A stretch of 33,514 nt of DNA from an uncultured Prevotellaceae bacterium. Lineage in GTDB: Bacteria; Bacteroidota; Bacteroidia; Bacteroidales; Bacteroidaceae. Positions 17,354-25,286 of the stretch are shown here, piece by piece. The translations under genes were made by a program, and so were the position numbers. The notes under the pieces were generated by a model that was not told where the DNA came from, did not search any database, and saw nothing but the letters and a program-made list of their open reading frames with translations. Positions within the stretch are counted from its first letter, which is position 1. Each line of letters begins with the position of its first letter. The stretch is taken from positions 1-33,514 of the forward strand of contig CAMNCV010000125.1 in the NCBI GenBank assembly GCA_946534585.1, read 5' to 3'.

Positions 17354-19297
17354 CTACTCTACACTATAGTCGCGTGAGTAGCGCATCATTTGTTCCGTAA
17401 GGGTCTCGGTGTAGTCAAGCACAACATCGGTAATCTCACCCGAAGCATCAAACATCGGTTGCATACGTGGATTGAGGAAGCCCTTGTATGGAGCTATATT
17501 CAGTTTTTCATAACGCTCCAGCACCTCACGGTGTAATTCCTGATTGATTTTGACAGCATACTTCTCTACCAACTTCATTGCTGCATCATAATCACCCTCA
17601 CTCTTTATACGCTGTATCTCAGCCAATAGCGTAGCAAAGAGCTGACGCAGTTTCTTATAATCGATTATTTTGATATAAGTCTTGCCATCACGCTTCAGCA
17701 TTTCTATGACAGGATTAGTCTTATCCTGATTGTCATAGCACCAGTTTGCTATCAAGGCCCTATTGCGCATGTGTGCCTCCTCTATGTCATCGCCGAGTTT
17801 AATGCGTACATTCTGCGTCATCATGCCATTCATGATGTATGTATAGTAGTTGGATTTATAAGCCTCCATGTCAGGCACAAGTCCCAGTTCATACATCTTT
17901 TCGTCGGCTATGTAATACAAGCCGAAGAGGTCGGCACGCGCCTCTTCTATCGTATTGCCGTAGGCCTTCAGCGCATCGGGGTCAGTATTAGGCAACAAAC
18001 GCCCACTGCCGTGTCCAAGACACTCATGCAAATCGGTATGCAGGTCGTCACAGTTGTCGCCGTACTTACGTACCATTGCTACCGTATCGCTGTCGATGGC
18101 AAACTCTTCAAGGAAGCCATTGCCACGTGCAGCCTTGTTATAAGCATTGGTAAAGTTGCTTATAGTCACACTCTTCGAACCATGCTCCGCACGTATCCAG
18201 TCAGCATTGGGCAGATTGATGCCTATGGCTGTGGATGGATATTCATCGCCTCCTATCATCGCTGCACAAACGGCATTTGCCACGACGCCTTTCACCTGCG
18301 GTTTGCGGAAGCGTGGATCAACAGGCGAATGGTCTTCAAACCACTGGGCATTAGTACTTATTGTCTGGGTACGCTTACATGCCTCAAGGTCTTTATATTC
18401 CACTATTCCTTCCCACGAAGCCTTGTAACCCAGCGGGTCACCATACACCTCGATAAAGCCATTGATGAAATCAATACGACCATCTAACTCCTTCAGCCAT
18501 TCTATTGAGTATTCATCAAAAGTTTTCAAGTCACCCGTTTTGTAGTAATCTATCAGCAAACTGATGATTTTCTTCTGCTGTTCATTCTCTGCATACTCGG
18601 CAGCCTTACTGAGGTTTTCCGTAATCTTGCCTATGGTCTTGCCATACTTACCACCGATACGCCACACGTCTTCCTGTAATCTGCCTTCACCATCCTTGCG
18701 GAGCATAGAATTCAGTCCGAAGGATGGTGGCTGCGCACCTGCCTCAGCCTTCTTTGCTCCATAGTAGTCTTCCACCTCCTGCTGTGTCACACCCTCGTAA
18801 TAATTACAAGCAGAGGTTACTACAAGGTCTTCGCCACTGACTTTGTTGACGCGCTTTGGCATCAACTCTGGCTGAAACATTACGGGACAAATAACAGCAA
18901 GCAGTTCATCTGATGGCATAGGCAGTTTTGTTTCTGGCACCATCTTCACCATTTTTTCGAAATATTCCTGCGTAAACTCTGGCACGAATTTCTCACAGCC
19001 GTAATGATGATAAATGCCATTGGAGAACCATACACGCTTTGTGTACTCTACGAGTTTCTCCCACTCTATGTCAGCAGGCGATGCCGTACAGTTGCTGAGA
19101 ATTGCCTCAAGCGTCTTGCGTATCAAGAGATTATAGCGACCGAACTGATCAAACGTTATGTCGCGCCCCCATAATGTAGCCTCGGCAAGATAGTAAATAT
19201 AGGCTTTCTGTCGCGTGGTAAGTGCTTCAAAGCCAGACAACTGATACCTCAGCATCTGGATATCAGCAAATCTTTCATCATTGTACTTAAATTCCAT
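17354..19297 (-). CDS. Dipeptidyl peptidase III (family M49)
   Basis: Zinc peptidase that removes dipeptides from the N-terminus of short peptides. The 647-residue protein has the M49 zinc motif HECLGH at residues 424-429 and the second zinc/active-site motif EEARAD at 451-456. The spacing is typical, and HECLGH is the Bacteroides-type form of HExxxGH. Bacteroides homologues generally carry an N-terminal secretion signal. This one starts directly with MEFKYNDERFADIQMLRYQL, about where the mature enzyme begins, so it should be cytoplasmic. Its start overlaps the end of the HTH gene by 11 bases, suggesting translational coupling. The gap to the convergent upstream gene (17255-17353) shows no clear terminator. 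Confidence 0.95.
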   Translation of the reverse strand: MEFKYNDERFADIQMLRYQLSGFEALTTRQKAYIYYLAEATLWGRDITFDQFGRYNLLIRKTLEAILSNCTASPADIEWEKLVEYTKRVWFSNGIYHHYGCEKFVPEFTQEYFEKMVKMVPETKLPMPSDELLAVICPVMFQPELMPKRVNKVSGEDLVVTSACNYYEGVTQQEVEDYYGAKKAEAGAQPPSFGLNSMLRKDGEGRLQEDVWRIGGKYGKTIGKITENLSKAAEYAENEQQKKIISLLIDYYKTGDLKTFDEYSIEWLKELDGRIDFINGFIEVYGDPLGYKASWEGIVEYKDLEACKRTQTISTNAQWFEDHSPVDPRFRKPQVKGVVANAVCAAMIGGDEYPSTAIGINLPNADWIRAEHGSKSVTISNFTNAYNKAARGNGFLEEFAIDSDTVAMVRKYGDNCDDLHTDLHECLGHGSGRLLPNTDPDALKAYGNTIEEARADLFGLYYIADEKMYELGLVPDMEAYKSNYYTYIMNGMMTQNVRIKLGDDIEEAHMRNRALIANWCYDNQDKTNPVIEMLKRDGKTYIKIIDYKKLRQLFATLLAEIQRIKSEGDYDAAMKLVEKYAVKINQELHREVLERYEKLNIAPYKGFLNPRMQPMFDASGEITDVVLDYTETLTEQMMRYSRDYSVE

Positions 19298-19613
19298 AAG
19301 TCTTATTGTATTTTTCCTTAAACGTTCTTACTGAGCCGAAGCCACACAAAAAAGCGATGTGCTCCATATCGGGCACACCCTTACACATCGTCAACGCATG
19401 GTGCGCCCGACGTATGCGCACATTGTCAAGGTATTGCAAAAAAGTAACTTGCCTTACCTCTTTCAGCACTTTCGTCAGTGATGTACGCGACACCCCCACG
19501 GCCTCTGCCACCATGGCCGCCGTCAACTTCGGATTGCGATAGTTGCGCTCGCCCTCCACATATTCTCTTACTGCTCTCCAAACATTCTCGTATTCAAGAT
19601 TTGCCCCTCTCAT
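19287..19613 (-). CDS. AraC-type HTH protein lacking a sensor domain
   Basis: 108-residue protein that is almost only a DNA-binding domain. KLTAAMVAEAVGVSRTSLTK forms the first helix-turn-helix. HIAFLCGFGSVRTFKEKYNK matches the second AraC/XylS helix-turn-helix, with the usual 'GF-S-R-F-K' pattern. There is no room for a sensing domain, so any signal must come from a partner, or the protein is a constitutive regulator. Its ATG overlaps the stop of the upstream lipoprotein gene (4-base overlap), and its end overlaps the peptidase gene by 11 bases, so the three genes form one compact operon. Confidence 0.85.
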   Translation of the reverse strand: MRGANLEYENVWRAVREYVEGERNYRNPKLTAAMVAEAVGVSRTSLTKVLKEVRQVTFLQYLDNVRIRRAHHALTMCKGVPDMEHIAFLCGFGSVRTFKEKYNKTYGI

Positions 19614-20425
19614 ACCGACAGTTTCTTGCGTCCGTCTGGTGTCACATCTATGTTGACACGGTAGTTCGTATAGGAATCAGGTATGGAAAGAACAGCCACA
19701 AATCTCACGCTTCCCGCTACCTCGCCCTGCACGAATATATCTGACAATATGGCCTGCTCAAGGTATGCCGCTGGTACAATTCCTGCAAATTCCTTCTTCA
19801 TCACGTTTTGTCCGAACACCTTATGCTGTCCATCGTAGAGGGCTATGTAAACCAAATTATCATAGTACACGCTCTCCACCGTCAAGCCATCGTCATTAGT
19901 ATGCTGACGATATACCTTGTAAGTCGTGGGGTTTACCTGCGTATAAGCGTGCAGACGCTTGTCCTTGCAATACACTATTGTGTCTCGCTTAATCTTCTGG
20001 TTTTGGTTAAGACTGATGGCGCCCTTATACTCCCCTTTTGACAATGGTGCTACATCGGCAGATGCTTTCACCAGTTCCACTATGTCGCCATCGGCATTGA
20101 CGAAATGAAACTGGGTAGAGTTAAGTCGCTTGATGGCATAAGCCACCTCCTTGTGGTTACGTATTACAAGCGAATCATGCCTCACGCAAAAAGCTGCCGG
20201 TGCACTGAGCGAATCACTGTAATATAATGTGTCACCCTTTATCGTGAACACGACGTCACCCTCAAGCTCTGTCTGCCAAGTACCCTGCAGGGTCTGCTTT
20301 GCTTCCGTATCTTCGTCTTCGCTCTCATCAGGAGCTGTGCTCGGATTACATCCTGCAAGCAAGCTGACTATCAGAGCATACAACGCAAAAATGTGTTTAT
20401 CGAATATGTTTTTCAAAAGTACCAT
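19610..20425 (-). CDS. Uncharacterised lipoprotein, possibly DUF4738-like
   Basis: 271-residue lipoprotein with lipobox LLAGC (Cys26), an acidic linker (DESEDEDTEA) and a beta-rich domain. Two similar halves are suggested: LQGTWQTELEGDVVFTIKGD, and later EYKGAISLNQNQKIKRDTIV, each with the strand pattern of a lipocalin-like barrel. The last part (SDIFVQGEVAGSVRFVAVLS) is also strand-rich. I suspect the Bacteroidales DUF4738 family but cannot verify it. It is first gene of the operon with the HTH protein and the M49 peptidase. A -7 box lies 28 bases upstream. Confidence 0.7.
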   Translation of the reverse strand: MVLLKNIFDKHIFALYALIVSLLAGCNPSTAPDESEDEDTEAKQTLQGTWQTELEGDVVFTIKGDTLYYSDSLSAPAAFCVRHDSLVIRNHKEVAYAIKRLNSTQFHFVNADGDIVELVKASADVAPLSKGEYKGAISLNQNQKIKRDTIVYCKDKRLHAYTQVNPTTYKVYRQHTNDDGLTVESVYYDNLVYIALYDGQHKVFGQNVMKKEFAGIVPAAYLEQAILSDIFVQGEVAGSVRFVAVLSIPDSYTNYRVNIDVTPDGRKKLSV

Positions 20426-20452
20426 GCAATCAGGTTTGTTTTACTTCAAGGG

Positions 20453-20460
20453 CAAAGTTA
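20453..20460 (-). promoter_or_regulatory. -7 box of the lipoprotein-HTH-peptidase operon
   Basis: Minus-strand TAACTTTG (plus strand CAAAGTTA), giving a leader of about 24 bases. No clear -33 TTTG is at the expected distance. Confidence 0.6.
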
Positions 20461-20519
20461 CAACTTTTTTATGAAAGAAAGAAACGTATAAGCATTTTTT
20501 ATGCAAAAAAACTTTTTTA

Positions 20520-20551
20520 TTTGGTTATTTGACTTATTTTTACTAATTTTG
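20520..20551 (+). promoter_or_regulatory. Promoter of the HU/SPOR gene
   Basis: TTTG at 20520-20523, 20 bases, TAATTTTG at 20544-20551, ten bases before the ATG. This placement rules out the upstream in-frame ATG at 20501 as the start, because that codon would lie before the promoter. Confidence 0.7.
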
Positions 20552-20560
20552 CAATCGATT

Positions 20561-21694
20561 ATGAATGAACTCGCCCGACATATCGAAATTCTACTACTCG
20601 ACAATGACTGTGTCATCATGCCGGGATTTGGCGGTTTCGTAGGTCATTACCAGACTGCATCCTTCGATAAAGAGACAAAGAGGTTCATTCCCCCATGCCG
20701 TTTGCTCGGCTTCAATCCCCAACTACAGATGAACGATTCGCTGCTGGCGCAGGCTTATATCGAGGCCTACGACATCAGTTATCCCGAGGCTATGCGTCGC
20801 ATTGAGGCCGAGGTTGAGGAGATTAAGCAGAGCATTGAAATCAATGGTTCTTACGCACTGCGCGGCATAGGCACCGTAAGCAAGACGCCCGATGGGCGCT
20901 ATGACTTTGAACCTTGTGCGTCAGGACTGGTCACCCCAAGGCTGTACGGGCTTTGTCCTTACTCCATTGACGAGGCAAATACTGCAGTTAGCGATAATGA
21001 GCATGACATAATCGCCACGACAACGGCTGAAGATTACGCAGCTACAGACGCTACCGAAAGCACCGATGCCCACGCTGCCACTGCGCCGATAGCCGAAGCT
21101 GAGCAAAATGCCGGCACCGAAACGAAGGCGGAAGAAGATATTGACGATGAGTATGACGAAGACTACAGCGGTTTCTTCACACTGAAACGCCTATGGTACA
21201 CGGCGGCTGCCGTATTGGTCTGCCTGCTGTTGCCGTTTGCTTACAGTTCGATGCCCACAGGCAAGGGCAGCGACAAGATACAGAGTTCCATACTTGATAC
21301 AGGAAACGTAAGGGAGATGGGACAGCGCGCTGCAAATGCCGTGAAGGGCATAGTGGAGAGCAATAAGCAGGAAACTGCTCAGGAACGACCACAAAAAGCT
21401 AAGGCAGAAGCCACCGTCTCAACAGAGACTGAGCAACAAGAAATAAAGGCAGAAGAACCCAAGTCTTTCTATACCATAGTGATGGCAAGCCGCGTAAGCA
21501 AGGCTGGAGCGGAGCAATTCATCGATATTCTGAAGCACGCCGGCTATGAAGAAGGCGAGGTTTATGAGCACAAAGGCATGCGCCGCGTGGTCTATGGCAG
21601 ATATGCCACGGCTGGAGAAGCACGCAAGTCGCTGCGCTCGCTGCGCAACAAGAGCAACCGCTTCGATAGCACTTGGGTGCAAAAGATGAACTAA
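20561..21694 (+). CDS. HU-CCDC81-like and SPOR domain membrane protein
   Basis: 377 residues from ATG 20561 (MNELARHIEILL). The N-terminus holds two HU-like halves typical of Bacteroidetes HU/SPOR proteins: about 1-60, with CVIMPGFGGFVGHY, and about 60-130, with SIEINGSYALRGIGTVSKTP and GRYDFEP. An acidic Ala/Glu-rich linker follows, then one membrane helix (TAAAVLVCLLLPFAYSSM, about residues 210-228), a polar linker, and a C-terminal SPOR domain (FYTIVMASRVSKAGAEQFID to the end). SPOR domains bind denuded peptidoglycan at division sites, while HU folds usually bind DNA, so this may join nucleoid and septum (inference). The FHA gene starts 15 bases downstream. Confidence 0.85.
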   Translation: MNELARHIEILLLDNDCVIMPGFGGFVGHYQTASFDKETKRFIPPCRLLGFNPQLQMNDSLLAQAYIEAYDISYPEAMRRIEAEVEEIKQSIEINGSYALRGIGTVSKTPDGRYDFEPCASGLVTPRLYGLCPYSIDEANTAVSDNEHDIIATTTAEDYAATDATESTDAHAATAPIAEAEQNAGTETKAEEDIDDEYDEDYSGFFTLKRLWYTAAAVLVCLLLPFAYSSMPTGKGSDKIQSSILDTGNVREMGQRAANAVKGIVESNKQETAQERPQKAKAEATVSTETEQQEIKAEEPKSFYTIVMASRVSKAGAEQFIDILKHAGYEEGEVYEHKGMRRVVYGRYATAGEARKSLRSLRNKSNRFDSTWVQKMN

Positions 21695-21709
21695 CTACAC
21701 GCTACGAAG

Positions 21710-22231
21710 ATGAAAAGGGTAAGATGTCCGAAGTGTGACAACTACATTATATTTGACGAAACGCGCTACGAGGCTGGTCAACAGCTTGTGTTTCAATGCG
21801 ACAGATGCGGTCGCGAGTTTGGCATCAGAATGGGGGTGTCGAAACTACGCGACAGGCAGAAGGACGAGAACCCCACGACGGAGGAGGCTGACGAGGGCGT
21901 AGGTACGATTGTAGTAATCGAGAATGTGTTCCACTACAAGCAGGTGTTGCCGCTCCGTATGGGCGACAATATCATCGGACGCTACATGAAGGGGTCTAAG
22001 TGTAACACTCCGATAGAGACCAACGACCCGTCGATTGACATGAACCACTGCGTAATCAATGTGTCACGCGACAAGCAGGGACGACTGAAGTACGTACTGC
22101 GCGACGGTCCAAGCTATACGGGTACCTTCGTCGATAATCAGATACTCGGCGACCGCGAGCGTCGTGTCATAACCGATGGTACACTTTTTACCATTGGAGC
22201 CACGTCGATCATACTGAAATTGAAGGACTGA
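21710..22231 (+). CDS. Zinc-ribbon and FHA domain protein
   Basis: 173 residues. The N-terminal zinc ribbon has Cys6-x2-Cys9 and Cys30-x2-Cys33 (RCPKCDNY...QCDRCGREF). A forkhead-associated domain follows from about residue 75, with the signature pieces IIGR, NTPIETNDPSIDMNHCVI and GTFVDNQ. FHA domains bind phosphothreonine. No Ser/Thr kinase is in this window, so the partner is unknown. It follows the HU/SPOR gene by 15 bases in the same orientation and is likely cotranscribed. A strong terminator lies about 45 bases after the stop. Confidence 0.88.
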   Translation: MKRVRCPKCDNYIIFDETRYEAGQQLVFQCDRCGREFGIRMGVSKLRDRQKDENPTTEEADEGVGTIVVIENVFHYKQVLPLRMGDNIIGRYMKGSKCNTPIETNDPSIDMNHCVINVSRDKQGRLKYVLRDGPSYTGTFVDNQILGDRERRVITDGTLFTIGATSIILKLKD

Positions 22232-22274
22232 AGAATGGGAAAGTAACAGCGCCATTGAGCGTGCAGAATAAAAG

Positions 22275-22335
22275 AAAAAACAGGAAAATTGAAGTTATTT
22301 CTAAACGAGAAAAGCCTCAATTTTCCTGTTTTTTT
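22275..22335 (+). terminator. Terminator after the FHA gene
   Basis: An 18-pair stem, 22275-22292 with 22317-22335, runs from an A tract into a seven-T tract around a 24-base loop. The stretch 22336-22413 shows nothing else. Confidence 0.85.
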
Positions 22336-22413
22336 CATTAAATCATGAGTAGCCTACGTTTTTTGACAATCGTCAATAAATCACCACTTTACATAAAGAA
22401 AGCACTAAAACTG

Positions 22414-22445
22414 TTTGCGCACACAGTTTTTTCTTCGTAACTTTG
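22414..22445 (+). promoter_or_regulatory. Promoter of the lysozyme-like gene and its long leader
   Basis: TTTG at 22414-22417, 20 bases, TAACTTTG at 22438-22445: full consensus. It lies 328 bases before the start codon, leaving a long untranslated leader. Confidence 0.8.
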
Positions 22446-22448
22446 CAC

Positions 22449-22772
22449 TCGAAATGGCAGACTGTGTGGTTTTGTGTATACCTCCGTTTGCTGAATTATG
22501 AACTGGAAGCCGGGAAAAGACAAGCGTGGCACAACAGAACTGCCGTGGCGCACCCACTTTTTCAACGCCACATGCAGCCCCACTGTACGCTGCCTATTCC
22601 CCAAACCTCGTCCGGAACTGCTGCACGCTTGACACCGCTCCGCAATAAGCAGTTGTTGTTCCGAGACCTAATGTAAGGCAACGCCCATACCTAAGGCAAT
22701 GCAAGCAGACGGTCACGGTTCAGTGCAAGACTTAAGAACGTAGGGGGTAAGGACTTCTGAAACCCTAACATT
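22449..22772 (+). ncRNA. Candidate structured leader RNA or independent small RNA
   Basis: About 320 bases with no supportable gene, richer in G+C than the flanking intergenic DNA. Complementary segments seen: GGCAG near the start with CTGCC (22539-22543); GTGGCG (22545-22550) with CGCCAC (22566-22571); and GTC-CGGAAC with GTTCCG-A-GAC further on. The base before the start is also hairpin-prone. It lacks the landmarks of tmRNA, RNase P RNA and SRP RNA. Whether it is a leader or a separate RNA cannot be told from sequence. Confidence 0.4.
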
Positions 22773-23204
22773 ATGTTTTTTTCAAAGATTGCAAAGGTAA
22801 CAGTATTAACAACAGTATTAACCTTCGGAGCCACCGTAGCAAGCGCACGAGAGAATGGCTCAAAAGACTTTGATTGGGGTCCGCTGATGGACGCAATCAC
22901 ATGGGTAGAGAGCGGAGGCAACAGCCGCGCAGTAAGCGGCAAGTCATGCGGTGCAATGCAAATCACTCCAATAGCAGTGCAGCAGTGCAACCTCATACTG
23001 AAACAAAGAGGTGAAAAGAAACGTTTCACACTCAACGACCGTTTCAGTGTAACCAAGAGCCGTGAGATGTTTGTACTCATACAGAGTTACTACAATCCCA
23101 CCAACAACGTAGAAAAGGCCATACGAATATGGAACGGAGGCCCACACTACACCGTAAGAAGCACACAGGGCTACTACCGAAAGGTAATGAAAGCCTATAA
23201 ATAA
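22773..23204 (+). CDS. Small secreted lysozyme-like / transglycosylase (SLT-fold) protein
   Basis: 143 residues with a signal peptide (about 1-25, ending ATVASA). The mature part is a lysozyme-like domain: ITWVESGGN places Glu46 as the probable catalytic acid, and SCGAMQITPIAV is the GxMQI motif of SLT/goose-type folds. NNVEKAIRIWNGGPHY matches the later Y/W-N-G-G-P motif. It would cut or bind peptidoglycan glycan strands in the periplasm. At about 118 mature residues it is short for a transglycosylase. It has its own long leader and terminator. Confidence 0.8.
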   Translation: MFFSKIAKVTVLTTVLTFGATVASARENGSKDFDWGPLMDAITWVESGGNSRAVSGKSCGAMQITPIAVQQCNLILKQRGEKKRFTLNDRFSVTKSREMFVLIQSYYNPTNNVEKAIRIWNGGPHYTVRSTQGYYRKVMKAYK

Positions 23205-23295
23205 CAACACCCACCTTTCCTTTGCACTGGCCGAGCCAGACTTAAGGTGTGCTTCCCGTCACGAGAAACTTCGTAAACAGAGTAATACTATCATT

Positions 23296-23347
23296 AAAAA
23301 GGAGACGAACAGATTAGCCTGCGCAAGGTCACTGTCCGTCTCTTTTT
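23296..23347 (+). terminator. Terminator after the lysozyme-like gene
   Basis: GAGACG-A-ACAG pairs with CTGT-C-CGTCTC (23302-23342), flanked by A and T tracts that extend the stem, ending in TTTTTC. Confidence 0.8.
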
Positions 23348-23388
23348 CTTTTACCACTTATCAACTGCACTGCCATACTGCAGCAATC

Positions 23389-23476
23389 TGATAGCGATTG
23401 CACGGTAATAGCATAGCGATTGCACGGTAATAGCATAGCGATTACACAGTAAAAGCATAGCGATTGCACAGTAAAA
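23389..23476 (+). repeat. Array of four 22-bp repeat units, same family as 5009-5140
   Basis: Units start at 23389, 23411, 23433 and 23455 with an exact 22-bp period. Three of the four begin GCATAGCGATT; all contain GATTGC or GATTAC, and all have GTAA near the end. As at 5009-5140, the array lies just after a terminator and before a promoter. Both arrays are followed by CAATGCT within about 10 bases. Confidence 0.85.
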
Positions 23477-23542
23477 GTCAATGCTTACTTTCAAAACTAT
23501 ACTTTCAAAACAAAGGTTTATGTAATATTTATAATCCGTTTT

Positions 23543-23574
23543 CTTGCATAAACAGAAAAAAAATAGTAACTTTG
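23543..23574 (+). promoter_or_regulatory. Promoter of the Nif3-like gene
   Basis: TTG at 23544-23546, 20 bases, TAACTTTG at 23567-23574, about 40 bases before the GTG start. Confidence 0.75.
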
Positions 23575-23613
23575 CACTGAATATTCAAATAACTAAAAAT
23601 ACTCACACAAAGC

Positions 23614-24408
23614 GTGAAGATTAAGGATGTCATACATGCCCTTGAGCGTTTCGCGCCTTTGCCCCTGCAGGAAGACTATGATAATGCCGGCTTGCAGGTA
23701 GGATTGACAGAGGCGGAAGTTTCAGGGGTTTTATTGTGTCTTGACGTGACTGAACAGGTCATCAACGAGGCCGAAGAAAAGGGGTGTAACATGATTGTGT
23801 CACACCATCCGCTGATATTCCGCAAACTTGCCTGCATCAGCGACTGCAATGATGTGCAGAGATGTGTGTTCCAAGCCATACAGCGAGGCATCACCATCGT
23901 TTCGATGCACACCAACCTCGACAGTGCAGAGGGAGGAGTAAACTATATGATAGCACGACAATTAGACATCACGCATAGCAGTATCACCCAAATAGGCAAT
24001 CAGCAGGATGCCGAAGGCGTAAAAGGCAGCAACGGCATCATAGGAGAACTGTCAGAGCCTATCAGCGCCAAGGACTATATATATAAGATAAAGAATATAT
24101 TCAACGCTGGTTGCGTAATGACCAATGAACTGCTCACACGCCCTATAAAGAAAATTGCAATATGCGGCGGAGCGGGCTCGTTCATGCTTCATGAAGCAAT
24201 CAAGGCCGGAGCCGATGCCTTCCTTACGGGCGAGATGCACTATCATGACTATTTCGGTCATGAAGACGAGATACAGATTACCGTGATTGGACACTACGAG
24301 AGCGAACAATACACCAAGGAACTACTTGCAGAGATAATAGGCAAGACATGCCCCGACGTTCGCACTGTAATAACAGCACACAACACTAATCCTATAAGAT
24401 ACTGGTAA
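23614..24408 (+). CDS. Nif3-like dinuclear metal-centre protein
   Basis: 264 residues from a GTG start. Family motifs: QEDYDNAGLQVG, MIVSHHPLIFRKL (metal-binding His pair), SMHTNLDSAEGGVNYM, AICGGAGSF, and GEMHYHDYF with IGHYESEQYTKELL. The family (YbgI/Nif3/GTP cyclohydrolase I type 2) is universal, and its reaction is still uncertain. Many Bacteroidetes members are about 365 residues with a PII-like insert between the halves; this short form lacks it and resembles E. coli YbgI. The zinc-ribbon coiled-coil gene follows after 38 bases, a widespread pairing. Confidence 0.92.
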   Translation: MKIKDVIHALERFAPLPLQEDYDNAGLQVGLTEAEVSGVLLCLDVTEQVINEAEEKGCNMIVSHHPLIFRKLACISDCNDVQRCVFQAIQRGITIVSMHTNLDSAEGGVNYMIARQLDITHSSITQIGNQQDAEGVKGSNGIIGELSEPISAKDYIYKIKNIFNAGCVMTNELLTRPIKKIAICGGAGSFMLHEAIKAGADAFLTGEMHYHDYFGHEDEIQITVIGHYESEQYTKELLAEIIGKTCPDVRTVITAHNTNPIRYW

Positions 24409-24446
24409 AACAGAATAGTAAACAAAATAAATAATAAAATTACAAC

Positions 24447-25274
24447 ATGGCAAGAAAAGACCCAAAAGATCTTACAGTAGAAGAAAAACTGAAGGCTCTC
24501 TTTCAACTGCAGACCACACTGTCGCAGATTGACGAGAAGCGCGCACTGCGCGGTGAACTGCCTCTTGAGGTAGAAGACCTTGAGAATGAGGTAGAAGGTT
24601 TGAGCGTACGTTTAGACCGTATCAATCAAGAGACTGAAGACCTGACCAACGCCGTTAGCCAGCGCAAGGCCGACATAGAAGAGGCAAAAGCCAGTCTGGA
24701 CCGCTACAACCAGCAGCTCAACGATGTAAAGAACAACCGCGAATATGATACACTGACGAAGGAAATCGATTTCCAGAAACTGGAAATTGAACTATGCGAG
24801 AAGAAAATCCGCGAGGCAGAGCAGCGCATCAATGACAACAAGGAGAACCGCAGCCGCGTAGAGGAGATGATTAACGAGCGCGAGCGTGACCTGGAGGATA
24901 AGCGCAACGAACTCGACGAAATCATGCAGGAGACACGCGAAGAGGAGGACATACTCAAGGCTAAGGCTAAGGATACCGAGCTGAAGATTGAGAGTCGTCT
25001 GCTCAGCAGTTTCAAGCGTATTCGCAAGAACGCACGTAATGGTTTGGGCATCGTTTACGTACAGCGTGATGCCTGTGGTGGATGCTTCAACAAGATTCCA
25101 CCACAGCGCCAGCTTGACGTAAAAATGCACAAGAAAATCATTGTGTGCGAGCACTGCGGACGTATCCTCATCGACCCAGAATTGGCTGGCGTAAAGATTG
25201 AAACGCCTACAACTGAAAAGCCAAAGCGTAAGCGCACACCACGCAAGAAGGCTGAGGAGAATACCGAAGATTAA
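24447..25274 (+). CDS. Coiled-coil C4 zinc-ribbon protein (CdsZ/CT398-like)
   Basis: 275 residues. A long charged coiled coil runs over about residues 10-190, rich in Glu, Arg and Lys (for example EVEDLENEVEGLSVRLDRIN). A C4 zinc ribbon follows with Cys210-x2-Cys213 and Cys234-x2-Cys237 (ACGGCFNKIPP...VCEHCGRIL), then a basic tail (KPKRKRTPRKKAEEN). CT398/CdsZ proteins have this fold and have been linked to secretion, sigma-54 or RNA metabolism. They often sit beside nif3, as here. No enzymatic activity is expected. Confidence 0.88.
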   Translation: MARKDPKDLTVEEKLKALFQLQTTLSQIDEKRALRGELPLEVEDLENEVEGLSVRLDRINQETEDLTNAVSQRKADIEEAKASLDRYNQQLNDVKNNREYDTLTKEIDFQKLEIELCEKKIREAEQRINDNKENRSRVEEMINERERDLEDKRNELDEIMQETREEEDILKAKAKDTELKIESRLLSSFKRIRKNARNGLGIVYVQRDACGGCFNKIPPQRQLDVKMHKKIIVCEHCGRILIDPELAGVKIETPTTEKPKRKRTPRKKAEENTED

Positions 25275-25286
25275 AAAATAAACCAT

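Noticed and set aside
20501..20560. In-frame N-terminal extension of the HU/SPOR protein, which looks like a membrane helix
   Set aside because: A consensus promoter (20520-20551) lies inside it, so these codons would precede the transcript. MNELARHIEILL at 20561 is the usual family start.
22449..22676. 77-residue open frame in the leader of the lysozyme-like gene
   Set aside because: No recognisable domain, odd composition, and complementary RNA segments explain the region better. It would start at the transcription start itself.
22449..22772. tmRNA, RNase P RNA or SRP RNA in the same leader
   Set aside because: No tRNA-like ends or tag frame, no GAGGAAAGTCC-type P4 sequence, and the TCCGGAA word lacks the GGAA-GGA plus AGCAGC context of SRP RNA.
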